From: Cyanophora paradoxa
Lineage: Eukaryota; Glaucocystophyceae; Cyanophorales; Cyanophoraceae
NCBI GenBank assembly: GCA_004431415.1
Contig: QPMI01000549.1
Location: forward strand, 124,001-188,000
Length of the DNA stretch: 64,000 nucleotides
Reading direction: 5' to 3'
Part shown: positions 11,308 to 22,119 of the stretch, one piece after another
Layout: each line of letters starts with the position of its first letter
Position numbering within the stretch: the first letter of the stretch is position 1
Notes under the pieces: generated by a model
Databases searched by the model: none
The model's input: only the letters and a program-made list of their open reading frames with translations
Told to the model about the DNA's origin: nothing
Translations under genes and position numbers: made by a program

Positions 11308-12620
11308 ATGAGTGACGACGAAGCGCGGTCACGATATCGACGTCGACGTAGCTTGCGCGAAGTCTCCGTGAGTGATCATGAGGAAGAGCGCGCCAGGCAG
11401 CAACCTCAATCTTCGGCGGGGACGCAACAACTTTCGCAACAGCAGAGCGCGGAGCTCGCCGAGTACGCGAGCCTGAAGAGCGACCTGCTCGCAGACTTCG
11501 GCGACCTCTTCGAGCGCTGCTGCGTGCGCGGTGATTCTGCGTCTTGTCCCGTTCCGCCGGATGTCGTCATCATCTGCCGTACGGAGCTCGAGGATCCGCA
11601 CGCGTACGCTCCTGGTGCGATCGTTTCTCGCTAGCTCTTTCATCGCACCAGGCTCACAGCTTGCGCTTACGTTCTTCCAGCTCACAAGGAATCCCAGAGT
11701 AGCGCGCGAGGCGCCGGCTCGAGCTCTGCCGGGGGCGCTGGTGGCCACGGTACGCGCAGGCGCCCTGCCTCCTATCGCGCTAGCGTACGCGTTGCACATA
11801 CTTTGCTTCACGACCTTCGTTTGCGCGCACATGCACAGAGCCCCCGGCGAAACGCACGCGGGCGTCGGAACCTCTCTCGCGAATCCCCGCGCACTCTTTC
11901 ATTCTAGAGATCTGAAGGCGCGCGGGCACGCTCTCGCCGCCGGCCCCTGTCCCCACGCGGCGATCGCTGACCTGGCCCCGACCCCAAAGATGCGGAGCGA
12001 GTTCTTCCGGGCGATGCTGGGGGCGCGGCTGCGGGAGGCGGAGACGGGGGAGATCGACATGAGCGCGTACCCCCGGGAGACGGTCCTCGCCCTCCTGCGC
12101 TTCCTCTACACCGGCGACCTCCCCGTGCGCTCCGCCCGCGCCGCTTCCCCTGCGCCTCCCCTCACGCCGCGCAGGTGGCCCTGCGGCAAGCGAAGGCGGG
12201 CGGCGCGGGGGGCCAGCAGCTGCAGGCGCTGGAGGGCGCCCCCCTGGCGCAGCTCCTCGAGCTGGCGCGGGCGGCCCACTACTACCGGCTCCCGCGCCTG
12301 CTCGCCCGCGTCGAGGGGCGGGCGGCGGCCGCCGGGCTCGGCAGCGCCGCCGCCGCCCTCGACGCCCTCGCCGCCGCCGAGGAGCTCGGCAGCGCCCCGG
12401 TCCGCCCCGCCCGCCGCGCCCGCCGCGCCCCGCCCCCGAAGCTAAGCTGAGCGGGGCAGCTGCGGGGGCGGCGCTGGGGTACGTGCGGGGGAACAAGGCG
12501 GGGGTCGCCTCCTCGGCGGCCTTCCGGGCCCTGGCGGGGCGGGGCGGCTGCGAGGACCTCCTCGTCCACGTCGCCGTCGCCCTCGCCTCGCCCTCCGATC
12601 CCGGTTGTAGCTGCGACTAG
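11308..12620 (+). CDS. BTB/POZ-domain protein, copy 1 (possibly frame-broken)
   Basis: ATG 11308 opens an acidic/basic leader (MSDDEARSRYRRRRSLREV), then SLKSDLLADFGDLFERCCVR and the BTB entry strand DVVIICR. A later exon (about 11,990-12,125) has the BTB core FFRAMLGARLREAETGEID with ETVLALLRFLYTGDLP, an intron, and a helical back part (HYYRLPRLLARVEGR; GRGGCEDLLVHVAVALA) ending at TAG 12618-12620. BTB domains mediate dimerisation or Cullin-3 binding. Compared with copy 2 at 14350-15583, the short exon encoding AHSFIL (about 11,898-11,920) carries 8 extra bases, which puts a stop soon after. Either this exon is skipped or spliced differently, or copy 1 is a pseudogene. The introns are otherwise in equivalent places. 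Confidence 0.72.
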
Positions 12621-13138
12621 GATTGGATGGCCGCCGGGCGCGCCGGGGGGCCGGCCCGGGCGTGCCCCTCTCGCCCCGCCCCGCCCCGCCAGCGCCGCCC
12701 GCCGGGCGCCCTCGGGGCCTTGGCCTCAATCGTTTTTCCCTCGCCTGGCCTATGCCTTCAGGTCAGCGTGCAACGCATCCTTTTTCATGCATGTTAACTT
12801 TGATAGCAAACAAAATGCTATATATATGTACAGCCTGTTTCAAAAATCAAGCTAGTACGTTCCAGGATCCTTCTGTAAAGAAAATGTCATAATTACAGGA
12901 GCTGCGCATGCAGCAGCAGGCACGGCGTGGAGCAAAGCAATGCTGTGAACTAGATCTAGAGGTGAAATTTAAAAACGCGAGAGCGCGGCAGTAACGATTG
13001 CGGGGGGCGGCGTCGGGAGGGCGGTGGGGGCCGAAGCTGGGGGGCGAGCTCGAGGCGGGCGGCGGGCCGCCGGGCAGCGGGCGGCGGGGCCCACGAGGGG
13101 GCCCCCGCCCGGGTCGAGCGCTAGCGAGGGCAGCTAGC
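12621..13138. other. Intergenic region between convergent genes
   Basis: No supported gene. The stretch 12,780-12,900 is clearly AT-richer than the host exons and is likely 3'-flanking sequence of BTB copy 1. The right part is GC-rich 3' flank of the minus-strand gene. Confidence 0.45.
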
Positions 13139-13838
13139 CTAGCAGAGCGGGCGCGCGGGCGCGGGCGCCGGCCCCGTGCCGACGCTGACGAGGGAGAACC
13201 GCTCCGCGTGCCGGAAGCGGGCCGCGAGGATGGCGAGGAGCTCGCGGTTGTGGGGCGCCACGTAGGACCAGCCCACGAGCGGCGCGGCCGGCTCCGCCGC
13301 GGCGGGCTCGTCGTCGCCGGCAGACTCCGGCGCTGCGGCCGCCGGCTCCGGAAGCTCGCTGCAGCCGGCGGCCGCGGCCTCTGCTGAAGCGGGGGCGTCA
13401 GCGGCGGCTGCTGCCGCTGCGGGCTGCTCGCAGCTGGGCTCCGGAGCCGCCGGGGCGGGGAGCTCGGCGATCTCGGAGGCAGCGGGGGGCGCGGCAGCGA
13501 TCGGGAGCTCCGGATCCGGCTGCAGCTGCAGCTGCAGGCAAAGCTGAACCTCCTCCGACGCGGCCCCGCGCGCTGCGACCGCGCGGGGCGACGGCGACGC
13601 CTGCAGGGAGCGCTTCTTCTCGCCCGCCTTCGCCTTCGCCGCCGACGGCTTGCGCGGCGCGGCGCGCGGCGGCCGGCGCCGGCCGGCGCCCTTCGACGCC
13701 GCGGCCGCGGTGCGGTTTGCCGTCGCCTACGGCACGAAGGACGTCAGCGACGAGTAAGACGCGACCGGCGGGACGCGAGCACACCATGTGGTTGTAGGCC
13801 TGCGCGGCGGAGATGGAGGAGGCGCGCTGGCGAGCCAT
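13139..13838 (-). CDS. Small hypothetical protein, two exons, Ala/Pro-rich
   Basis: ATG at 13836-13838 gives MARQRASSISAAQAYNHM. A 58-nt GT-AG intron (13784-13727) follows, then exon 2 (13726-13139) in a single open frame of 195 codons to TAG 13139-13141; the predicted length is about 213 aa. Exon 2 begins basic (SAAKAKAGEKKRSLQ), passes through a long Ala/Pro/Glu-rich linker (EPAAAAPESAGDDEPAAAEP), and ends in a compact, more typical segment (PLVGWSYVAPHNRELLAILA, then RFRHAERFSLVSVGTG). I do not recognise the family. The conserved-looking C-terminus and the clean intron argue for a real gene. Confidence 0.55.
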
Positions 13839-14349
13839 TGTCGATCAAGCTCCTGAACGGCGAGCGCGGTGGGCTCTACGGCTAATGATCGTATTCGAGG
13901 ATGCTAGCCGATCGGTAATGTGTTATGATCGGATCCGCCCGGGGTTGGCTGCTGTTCGTGCTGTCAGGTGAATGTCCAGTGTCAGCTGCAGCTGACTGTC
14001 AGGAGCCCGAAGGCGGCTTCGCGTCGAGTCATAGATGCCTTCGGCGCTCCTTCTGAGTCGCTGCGGCATCGCGGCGGCATCGCTACGGCGGCAGCTCTGG
14101 TCCTTCTTCCTAGTCTTTCGACTGTCTTTGCAGCTTCGGGGTACGCGGATCGTGAAAAAAATTTCGCGCCGTCGCGTCGGTTACTAAGTTACCGCCGCCG
14201 GGCCGCCGGCAGTTAGCGCATTGTCATCTAGGCATAGCGCCGAGCAGTCGCTTACGTGTCGAGCCGGCGAGTGAATCGGCACCGATATCGAGCCAGCGTG
14301 CGGCAGTAGCTATAGTGCCTATTCCAGATTACGGGTGAACAACAACGCA
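13839..14349. other. Intergenic region, divergent
   Basis: About 0.5 kb between the divergent starts of the hypothetical gene (13838, minus) and BTB copy 2 (14350, plus). No coding signal or repeat is convincing; promoters of both genes are expected here. Confidence 0.4.
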
Positions 14350-15583
14350 ATGCGGCAGATGGAATTCGATTGCCCGTTCGAAGACTGCGAGGAGGGGCTT
14401 TCTGTCAGCGAGCTCCAGGACCATCTCCTTGACGAACACCCAGACGTCTTTCCTCGACACACGGAGTGTGAGAAACAGCTGAAGAGCCTGAAGAGCCTGA
14501 AGAGCGACCTGGTCGCCGACTTCGGCGCCCTCTTCGAGCGCTGCTGCGTGCGCGGCGACGCGGCGTCGTGCCACCTTCCCCCGGACGTTGTCATCACCTG
14601 CCAGGCGGAGGCGCCGGTGACGGGTACGCGCGGCTTTCCAAACGCACCCGTCACTCAATTGCAAGCTCCTCTCGCGCTCACGCGATGCGCTGCGCACGCA
14701 GAGCGCCCCGCTAAGCGCTCGCGGGCATGCGCCGCAAAGGGCAATGCCGCTCCAAGCGCGCCTGCTCCACCTCCTCGGATCCATGCGCACTCTTTCATTC
14801 TGAAGGTGCGCGGGTCCGGGCCGAATGCGTTCTAGATCTCATTCGAGGTTCGAGCTAAGCCTGCGCGCGGCTGCGCCCCAATCGCAAAGGCGCGGAGCGA
14901 GTTCTTCAGGGCGATGCTGGCGCCGCGGGAGGGGCCGCGGCTGCGGGAGGCGGAGACGGGGGAGATCGACATGAGCGCGTACCCCCGGGAGACGGTCCTC
15001 GCCCTCCTGCGCTTCCTCTACACCGGCGACCTCCCCGTGCGCTCCGCCCGCGCCGCTTCGCCCGGACCGCGATCACGATTCGCCTGTCCGGCCGCCCAGG
15101 ATCACGACCAGGACCACGGGCGGCTCGTAGGGCTCCTGCGGCCGGCCCACTACTACCAGTTGCCGCGCCTCATCTCCAAGATCGAGGAGCGCGTGCTGGG
15201 GCTGGAGCTGGACGACCCCGCCACGGCCCTTGAGCTCCTTCATGTCGCCGACGAGGTCGGGGCCTCTAAGGTAGCGCTCAGCTGCTCGGCCCCGAGAAGC
15301 GCCTGCGGCCCTGCCGCCGCACCTCACCGCCCCCCTCCCCGGCGTCTCCCAGCTGCGGGCGGAGGCGCTGGAGTACGTCGAGGCGAACAAGGTGGCGGTG
15401 GCGGCCTCGCCGGCGTACCGGGCCCTGCTCTCCAGGGGCGGCTGCGAGGACCTCCTCGTCGACCTCGCCATGGCCCTCGCCAAGCCTGCAGCTCGCAAGG
15501 GCGACGACGGTGAGGAGGAGAGCGACGACGAAGACAGCGAAGAAGAGCGCCCGGTCGTCGCCCGCCCGTACGCAAGCCGGTGA
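14350..15583 (+). CDS. BTB/POZ-domain protein, copy 2, with N-terminal zinc-finger-like motif
   Basis: ATG 14350 is the first ATG in the frame. Residues near the start read FDCPFEDCEEG..ELQDHLLDEH, a C-x4-C..H-x4-H arrangement like a degenerate C2H2 finger that copy 1 lacks. Then come SDLVADFGALFERCCVR, DVVITC, and IHAHSFILK with a clean donor after Lys (AAG|gtgcgc, about 14,807). The next exon (about 14,890-15,035) has FFRAMLAPREGPRLREAETG and LALLRFLYTGDLP. Further exons give HYYQLPRLISKIEERVLGL, ATALELLHVADEVGASK and EALEYVEANKVAVAAS, and an acidic tail (DDGEEESDDEDSEEERP) before TGA 15581-15583. It is clearly paralogous to 11308-12620, in the same orientation, with the small minus gene between them. 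This copy looks intact. Confidence 0.8.
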
Positions 15584-15997
15584 TGACTACGAGCGTCCGA
15601 CGACGAGTGATCGAGGATGACCTCGTAGTCGCCGCTCACTGACCTCGATGATAAGGATGAGTGGCGTCGGTGGCAGCGGCGTCGATGACCTCGAGCTCCG
15701 GATCCCCCTACCCCCCCCCCCCCCCCCTAGATCTCGCCACTCCAGGGCCGGAGCCTCTCCCCCTCTTCCGGCCACCCCTTTCCCCCACCGCCTGTTTGCA
15801 CCAGGCACGAGAGAACGCTTTGCAGCTAGCTGGCGAAGGGGCCGGGGCGCCCTGCAGCTAGCTGGCGAAGGCCGGGAATGCGATCATGTCCATAGCATTA
15901 GAGACGCTCGAGAGGGGGCCGAGGCCGGCGGGCGGGGGCGAGGGGGCGGCGGGGAGGGAGCTCGAGGGGAGGGGCGCGGGCGAGGGCCGGGGCGCCC
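15584..15997. other. Intergenic region with short direct repeats and a poly-C tract
   Basis: Between convergent BTB copy 2 and alpha-actinin. It contains a C-homopolymer around 15,713-15,727 and a 19-nt direct repeat (TGCAGCTAGCTGGCGAAGG) at about 15,821 and 15,852. No gene is seen. Confidence 0.5.
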
Positions 15998-18900
15998 TCA
16001 CGAGAACATGGCCTTGGTGTACCTGCGCGCCGGCTCGAGGGGGGGCGCGGCGGGCGGGGGGTACGGGCGCACGCGGCGTAGTCGTAGCAGCCGGGGCGGC
16101 TCGGGTTCTTCGGCATCCGCGCCAGCAGGAACTCTGCTGCCTGCGCCGGCAGCACCCTGCCGGGGGGAGGGGTACAGCGTGAACAACGAGGCGGGGAGGC
16201 CAGGGCACGGGGCCGGGGCGCACGCGAGGTCGTCGGCGGTCACGTGGTCCTTGCCCTTCGCGAGCGCCTTGAACGCCTCCCGCAGCTGGGGGGTACGCGC
16301 TCGGACGGCGCCGGCCCCGGGGGGCGGGCGGGAGCGGGGTACGGGGCACCTGCTCGGGCCCCTCGATGTCGGACATGCGCCGCTCGAGGACCGAGATCAG
16401 ATCCGAGAGGGTCACCCCGTCGTTCGCCTGCGGCGGGGGCTCGGACGGGGGCGGGCGGGCGGGCGGGGGGTACGGCGCGGGCGGGGGGCACCTTCGCGCC
16501 GAAGAGCTCCTCGAGCTGCTCGGCCTGCGGGCGGCGGGGCGCTCAGCGAGCAAAGCGGAGCACTCCCCTCCCCGCGTACCCCCGACTCGATGTCGAGGGC
16601 CTGGAGGCAGGCCTCGAGCTCGCGCCGCTGCAGCACGCCGTCCATGTCTGCCCCCAGCCCGCCGGGGCCCGGGCGCGTCGGGCCGAGGGGCGAGGAAAGA
16701 AGGAAGAGAGGAGGGACGGCGTCGGACCCTTGTCGAAGTGGGAGAAGACCTCGGCGTAGGCGCGCTGCTGCTCCGCGCTGAGCCCCGCCGACCGCACCGA
16801 CGCCATCGTCGCCTCCACCTCCTGCACCTGCACCCCCCGCCCCGCCCTCAGCACCGCGCCGGGCGGTGCGGATTTCCCTACCCCCCGCCCGGCGCGCCTT
16901 GTCGCCGAGGAGCCGCACGGCAGCGTCCTTCTCGAGCGCCAGCAGCTGCACCGACGCCTGCGCGTGCGGGGGTACCCCTCAGAGACAGAGGCGGGGGTAC
17001 AGGTGATGAGCGGCGCGGGCGCGCCTGCGTGAAGGGGTTCTCGGTGACGCCCCGCGCCTGGAGGTTCTCGTCCAGCTCCTGCGGGGGGTATCGGGAGGCG
17101 CGGGAGGGGAACGGGCGGGGGTCCGGGCCGCTCGCCTTCAGGCGGACCCACTCGCGGGTCGCCGCCTCCTCGAACTTCTGCTTGAGAACTGCGCGCGGCG
17201 AGGGGCGCCGCCTCGGACGGGGGCCGGGCGCCCCGGAGGGGTACGCGGGTCGCGGACTCTCGAGGTGGCGGGCGCTCTCCTCGGGCGACGCGCCGGCGGC
17301 GATGATCTGGCGCCGGCGGGGTCGGCGCCGGGGGGCGGGGCCGGGCGGGGTGCGGGGCACCTTGACGGCGTCCTGGGGGGCCTCCTTGCAGGCCGCCAGC
17401 AGCCGCGCCGAGTCGTCCGCGAACGAGCGGCACTGCGCCGCCCCCGGCCGGCGGGTCAGGGAGATGTGGCGCTGTCCGGGGGGTACGCCGCGGACCAGGC
17501 GCTCGTTCTCGACCTGGCGCACGATCTCGAGCTCCACCGCCTTCGCCCGCTGGTCCAGCAGCCGCTGCGCACGCGCTCGCGGGGGGTACGAGGAAAGCGC
17601 TGAGGGGGTACGGGCGCGCCTGGGCCTCGGCGAGCTCGGCCTGCAGCTTGTCGGCGGGGAAGCGGCGCGAGTAGGGGTTGTCCGGCAGGCTCGCCCCCAG
17701 CGTCCGCAGCGCCTCCACCTGAGCGGATCCAGGTTCGGGTCTCGGCGCAGCGGGGGCAGAGCGGGGACGGGGTACGGACGTCGGCGGCCTTGGCCTGGAG
17801 GGTACTCCGCAGGGGCTCCAGAGCCGCGGCCATGGCCTGCGGCGGAGCCGTTCAGGGGGCACGGAGGCCGGGGAGGGGTACGGGGGGTACGGGCCTGGGC
17901 CTCCTCGGAGGAGTACGCGTCCACGGGCTCCTGCGCCGTGTCGATGAGGTCCTCCAGCGCCCCGTGCACCGCCTGCCGTACCCCCCTCAGGCTCCTGGGA
18001 GCCGGGGGCCGGAGAGGGGTACGCGCCTCGGCCTTGGAGGCGTACGCGAGGCGCGTCTCCTCGAGCCGCTGCTGGACGGCCAGCTCCTTCGCGAGGGCCT
18101 CTGGGGGGGCGTGAGCGCGGGGGGGACGGGAAGGGGGGTACGGCCGCGCGCGCCCTTCAGCTTGGCGGACTGGATCTTGAGCGTCTCCCAGGCCTCCATC
18201 ACGGCCTGAGGGGGGTACGGGGTCAGGCTCGGGAGAGGTGGGAGGGGGGGGGGGGGAAGAAGGGGGCTACGCACGTCGGTGCGGCGGTTGACCTCGGGGT
18301 GGTGGGAGGCGAGCGGCGCGGCGGCGACCACCTGCTCCCTCAGCTCCCCGACCTGCGCAGAGGGTCGGGGGAGCCAGCGGGAGGGGGGTACGTCGGCGCG
18401 GACCTTCGCGAGGCGGTCGGCGTTGGCGGCGAGCTCGTCAGCGAACGCGTCCTGCATCTTGATCTTCGTCTGCGGGCGGTACGCCGTCGGACTCGGCGGG
18501 GGCGGGGGAGGGGTACGCGACGCGCCTGGACGGCGTAGAGGGAGGAGCGGGGGACCTGCTCGATCGCGAGCATCGCCGCGTGCTCCGACACGAACTGCTC
18601 CATGCCCTGCGGGGGGTACGGGTTCGTTGGGGGGCCGGGGAGTAGGGAGGGGGTACGGGATCGCATGCGCGCCTTGCACTTGACGCGCCAGAGCTTGAGG
18701 AGGGCGTCGAGGCGGCGGCGGCGGGAGAGCGCCGCGCGCAGGGCGAGCTCGTACTCGTGCTCCGCCTGCGCCCCGGGGGCGGCTCGGGGGGCGCGGGGCC
18801 GCAGCGGCGTACCCCCGCGGACCTTGGACAGGCCGACGTAGAGGCCGTCGATGGCCTGGGGCGAGATCGCCTCTGGCGGCTGCCACGCCCCGCGGCTCTG

Positions 18901-20687
18901 GGCGGGGGGACTCAGGGGGGTACGGCACGGGAGCTGCGGGGGTACGCGAACCTTGGCCAGGATGCTGGTGAAGACCTGGGCGAGCTCCAGCCTGGCGGGC
19001 GCCCGTGAGAGGCGCCCGGGGTGCGGGGGAGGCGGCGGGGGGTGCGGGCGCGCTTCTCCTGGATCTTGGCGGGCTTCTCGATCTTCTTGAAGGCGGCGAG
19101 CTCGCGGGCGGCGCGGTCGAGGTCCTCGAAGTCCCGCCGCTCGAAGCCCGCCTGCTTCTCCCGCGCCCACGCCGCCCACTGCGCCCCCCCCGCGGGGGAT
19201 CAGAGGGCGCCGGGAGGGGGGTACGAGGGGGGCGTGTGGGGGTAGTACCTCGGCGGCGCGCTGGGAGTACGCGTCCTTCATCTCCTCCATGCGCGCCGTC
19301 CGCGTGACGACCCGCGCGATGCGGCGGCCCGCCACCTGCCCCCGGCGGTCAGGCGGGGGTACCGGCACGCGACGGGAGGGTACGCGCACCTCCGCGCTGC
19401 TCTGGCTGGCGAAGCGCTTCCAGAGGAACGCGAGGTACGCCTGTACACCCTGCGGTGGGGGTTAGGGGGTACGGGGAAGCGCCGGGGGTACGGCGCGCCT
19501 TCTCGTCGGGGCGGCCGACGAGCAGGTTCTCGGGCTCGAGGAGGGCGGGGATACCGAGCTTGTCCTGCGCGAGGTACGGCATCGCACTCGGAAGCGCTGG
19601 GCGAAAAGGGCGCCGAGGGGATTCGAACCTGCGCGACGCGGAAGACGAGCTCGAGGTTCTCGCGGGCGTTCTCCTTGCGCAGCGAGTCGAAGTCGATGAG
19701 GTCGGGGTGGTGCTTGTGGATCAGCGCAGCGAACGCAAGCCCGTTCTGCCTGCTCCCCGCGCTCGACGGGGGGTACGCGCGCTCATAGGGGCGGGGGGCG
19801 GGAGGGGCACGGGCGCGCCAGCTGAACCCGAAGTTGTCGATCTTGACGTCGCGGTACCCCTGCGTCTTCTTCTTGCACCAGAGGAGCAGGCCCTCCTTGG
19901 CCGTCGCGTCCTCCTCAGTGATGTCAGTGATCGTAAACCGCAGAATCTGCGGCCCCGCGCCCATCCATCGGCGCCGGCCCCGCAGCGCGTTCGCCGGCTG
20001 GGCGCGCGGCGCGGCGCACCAGGACCCAAACCATGCCCTGCGGGAGGCGCGCTAGTCAGCTCGGGGGCGCGCAAGGCGCGGGAATGCGACGGAAACGGAC
20101 CATAATCATCTTGCTCTCGCCCTCGAAGATCTCCTCAGCGCCGTACTGCAGACCGAGCTTCTGGTTCTTCACGAAGGCTGCGGGGCGGACGCTTAGCTGA
20201 GGCCGCTGGCGCCGGGCCGGCGGGATCGGGTGGCGCACTGTTGATGTACTGCAGAAACACAGCGAGACAAGCCGGGCGGGCGCACCGTGAGCCGCGAGCC
20301 GCCACCCTCGCGGCGGGAATGGCGCACCTTGAGCGCAACGTTCAAGTTCTGCACGCACATGAACTTGTACGCGCCGGGATTCTTCTCGTTCGATGCAGGA
20401 GGACGCTGGTAGCGCCCCGGCAGCGGCTCATGGCTCAGCTCCTCGACCAGCGCCATCAGTCGCATGCCTGCCGGCCGCGGATGGTCAGCCCGGGCTTGCC
20501 GGCCGAGCGAGGCCTCCGAGGCAAGCGCACCGTCCTCAAAGTCGCGGAACAGGTTCGTAATGACGAAGTTTGGGCCCCGCTTCTGCAGGAACAGGTTGCA
20601 CCACTTCGTCATCCACTTTGCCTGGGCATCCGTGTCGGAACGGCCGATGTCCCTGCCCGGCCCGAAGGAAGATTCCCGCCTGCGCAA
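15998..20687 (-). CDS. Alpha-actinin: two CH domains, spectrin-like rod, EF-hands
   Basis: An actin cross-linking protein with the full family layout. CH1 (about 20,650-20,110) has KWMTKWCNLFLQKRG, FVITNLFRDFEDG, RLMALVEELSHE and LNVALKFVKNQK. CH2 (about 20,040-19,400) has ILRFTITDITEEDATAKEGL, LLWCKKKTQGY, NGLAFAALIHKHHPDLIDF and GIPALLEPENLL. The helical rod follows (about 19,320-17,000; WAAWAREKQAGFERRDFEDL, ALSRRRRLDALLKLWRVKCK). An EF-hand whose loop is completed by splicing at about 16,650 reads DKDMDGVLQRRE, with all canonical Ca2+ ligands. A second, degenerate EF segment is ANDGVTLSDLISVLERR. The C-terminus is AEFLLARMPKNP..YTKAMFS with the stop at 15998-16000. Introns are short, and the reverse-complement heptamer GGGGTAC marks many. 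The true start codon is unresolved; an upstream leader exon is possible. Confidence 0.88.
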
Positions 20688-21220
20688 CGTGCGGCCCGGC
20701 GTGAGGCCGGTGCCCGATGATCGACGCGAAGCTGGCGCGGGCTGCTCACGGCAGCATCGAGCCCCGCGGGGAAGGAAGAGAGCTCTGACGTGGCAGCATC
20801 TCCGGAACTAGCTACGCGGGCGCCCGTCGCCTCCCGCGCTTGGAGCTGGCTTCCGTTTCGAAGTTGGCGATGCCTGTACCCCCTCGATTTGGACAGCCAG
20901 CGGGAGCGGGAGCGGCCTCGCTCGTCGCCATCGTATTGCCCACGTGTCCAGGAGCGTCGGCAGGCGCCTCTGTGCTCAGCGGGCGTCTTGAAGATCCCTC
21001 AACGTCGGCGCGTGAGTCGACGCGCTCCGTGGACAGCGCACATGGTGGAGAGAACCGCGTAGAGCCGTAGAGAACGTAAAGGCACGCGGCAAGCGGCCGA
21101 ACATTCGGCTCGGCGACCAGGTCCGCTTGACCGCACGGCCATTCTGCGGCTCGCCGCACGGCCGCACGACGTGCACGCCGACTCCCGCGCAGATAGAGTA
21201 GGCGCGGCCGCTCATCGAAT

Positions 21221-21248
21221 CAGAGCGCCTGCTCGCTCCGTAGGTGCG
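21221..21248 (+). repeat. 28-nt perfect direct repeat, copy 1
   Basis: Identical to 21507-21534; the copies are 286 bp apart. The flanks also share looser similarity, so this may be the remnant of a local tandem duplication. Confidence 0.7.
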
Positions 21249-21506
21249 GCCGCGGCGCTCCGGTCATGGCATATGCATGCGCAAGTAGCTATATAGCTCC
21301 GGAGCTAGCTACGCATGTGTGATCATTCTGCGCCGACGTGCACGTGCATGACCTGCAGCTGATCACAGCGTACGGATCAGAAGCCGGCTGATCATGACGG
21401 ATCGCGATCGGGAGCTCGAGCGGCCTGCAGCTGGTACTTGACCATGGCCGTTCCGCGGCTCGCCACTGACGCGCACGACAGCGTACGATCGCGTGCAGAG
21501 AGCTTA

Positions 21507-21534
21507 CAGAGCGCCTGCTCGCTCCGTAGGTGCG
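21507..21534 (+). repeat. 28-nt perfect direct repeat, copy 2
   Basis: Identical to 21221-21248. Confidence 0.7.
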
Positions 21535-22119
21535 CCGGAGCCGGCCGTGGCGCGGCGCTTGTTTCAAATCATGATCAGCTGCACATGTAGATCTAATGCG
21601 CTAGCTACAGCAGCGGACGGATTCGGCCGCGCGCGTGAGCGCCCTCTCGCACCGTATACGTAGGTGCGCCAGCCGCGCTGAGGGTCGTTATCTTCAGGTC
21701 AGAGCTAGCTTTAGAATCGACGAGCGCTTTACGATCACCAAACACAGTCGCTCCGCCCTAGCCCCAAGTATAGAACAAAGTACGATACAAGTAGGATACA
21801 AAGTATCTGGGATGATTGCTGAGCCTCCGCACCTGCCTCTTCCCGGAGGTGATTGCTGATCGTTCGCCTCTTCCCCTTTTTGGCACCTGCGCCCGGCCCC
21901 CGGCCCCTCTCCCCTGCCCCATCCCACACCCCCCCCCCCCCCCCCCAACACACACACACACACCCTCTTCGCCATCCGCATCTGTCTTTCGCCTTTCGCC
22001 TAATCCCTATCGCCCTATCGCCCCTTTCGCCTTCTGATGTATATGATTGATACCTGATGTTGTCTCTCTATCCCTAGGCCTTCACTGCCCGGGTTCGTTT
22101 GATTCGAACGCGTGCAGTG

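Larger units (their letters stand above)
20688..22119. other. Gene-poor interval
   Basis: No supported gene in about 1.4 kb. It contains a perfect 28-nt direct repeat pair (21221-21248 and 21507-21534), a C-homopolymer next to a CA microsatellite (about 21,930-21,962), and probably the promoter or leader of alpha-actinin at its left and of the next gene at its right. Confidence 0.45.

Noticed and set aside
12998-13387. 129-codon plus-strand frame
   Set aside because: Antisense shadow of the two-exon minus-strand gene at 13139-13838, whose frame and intron fit better.
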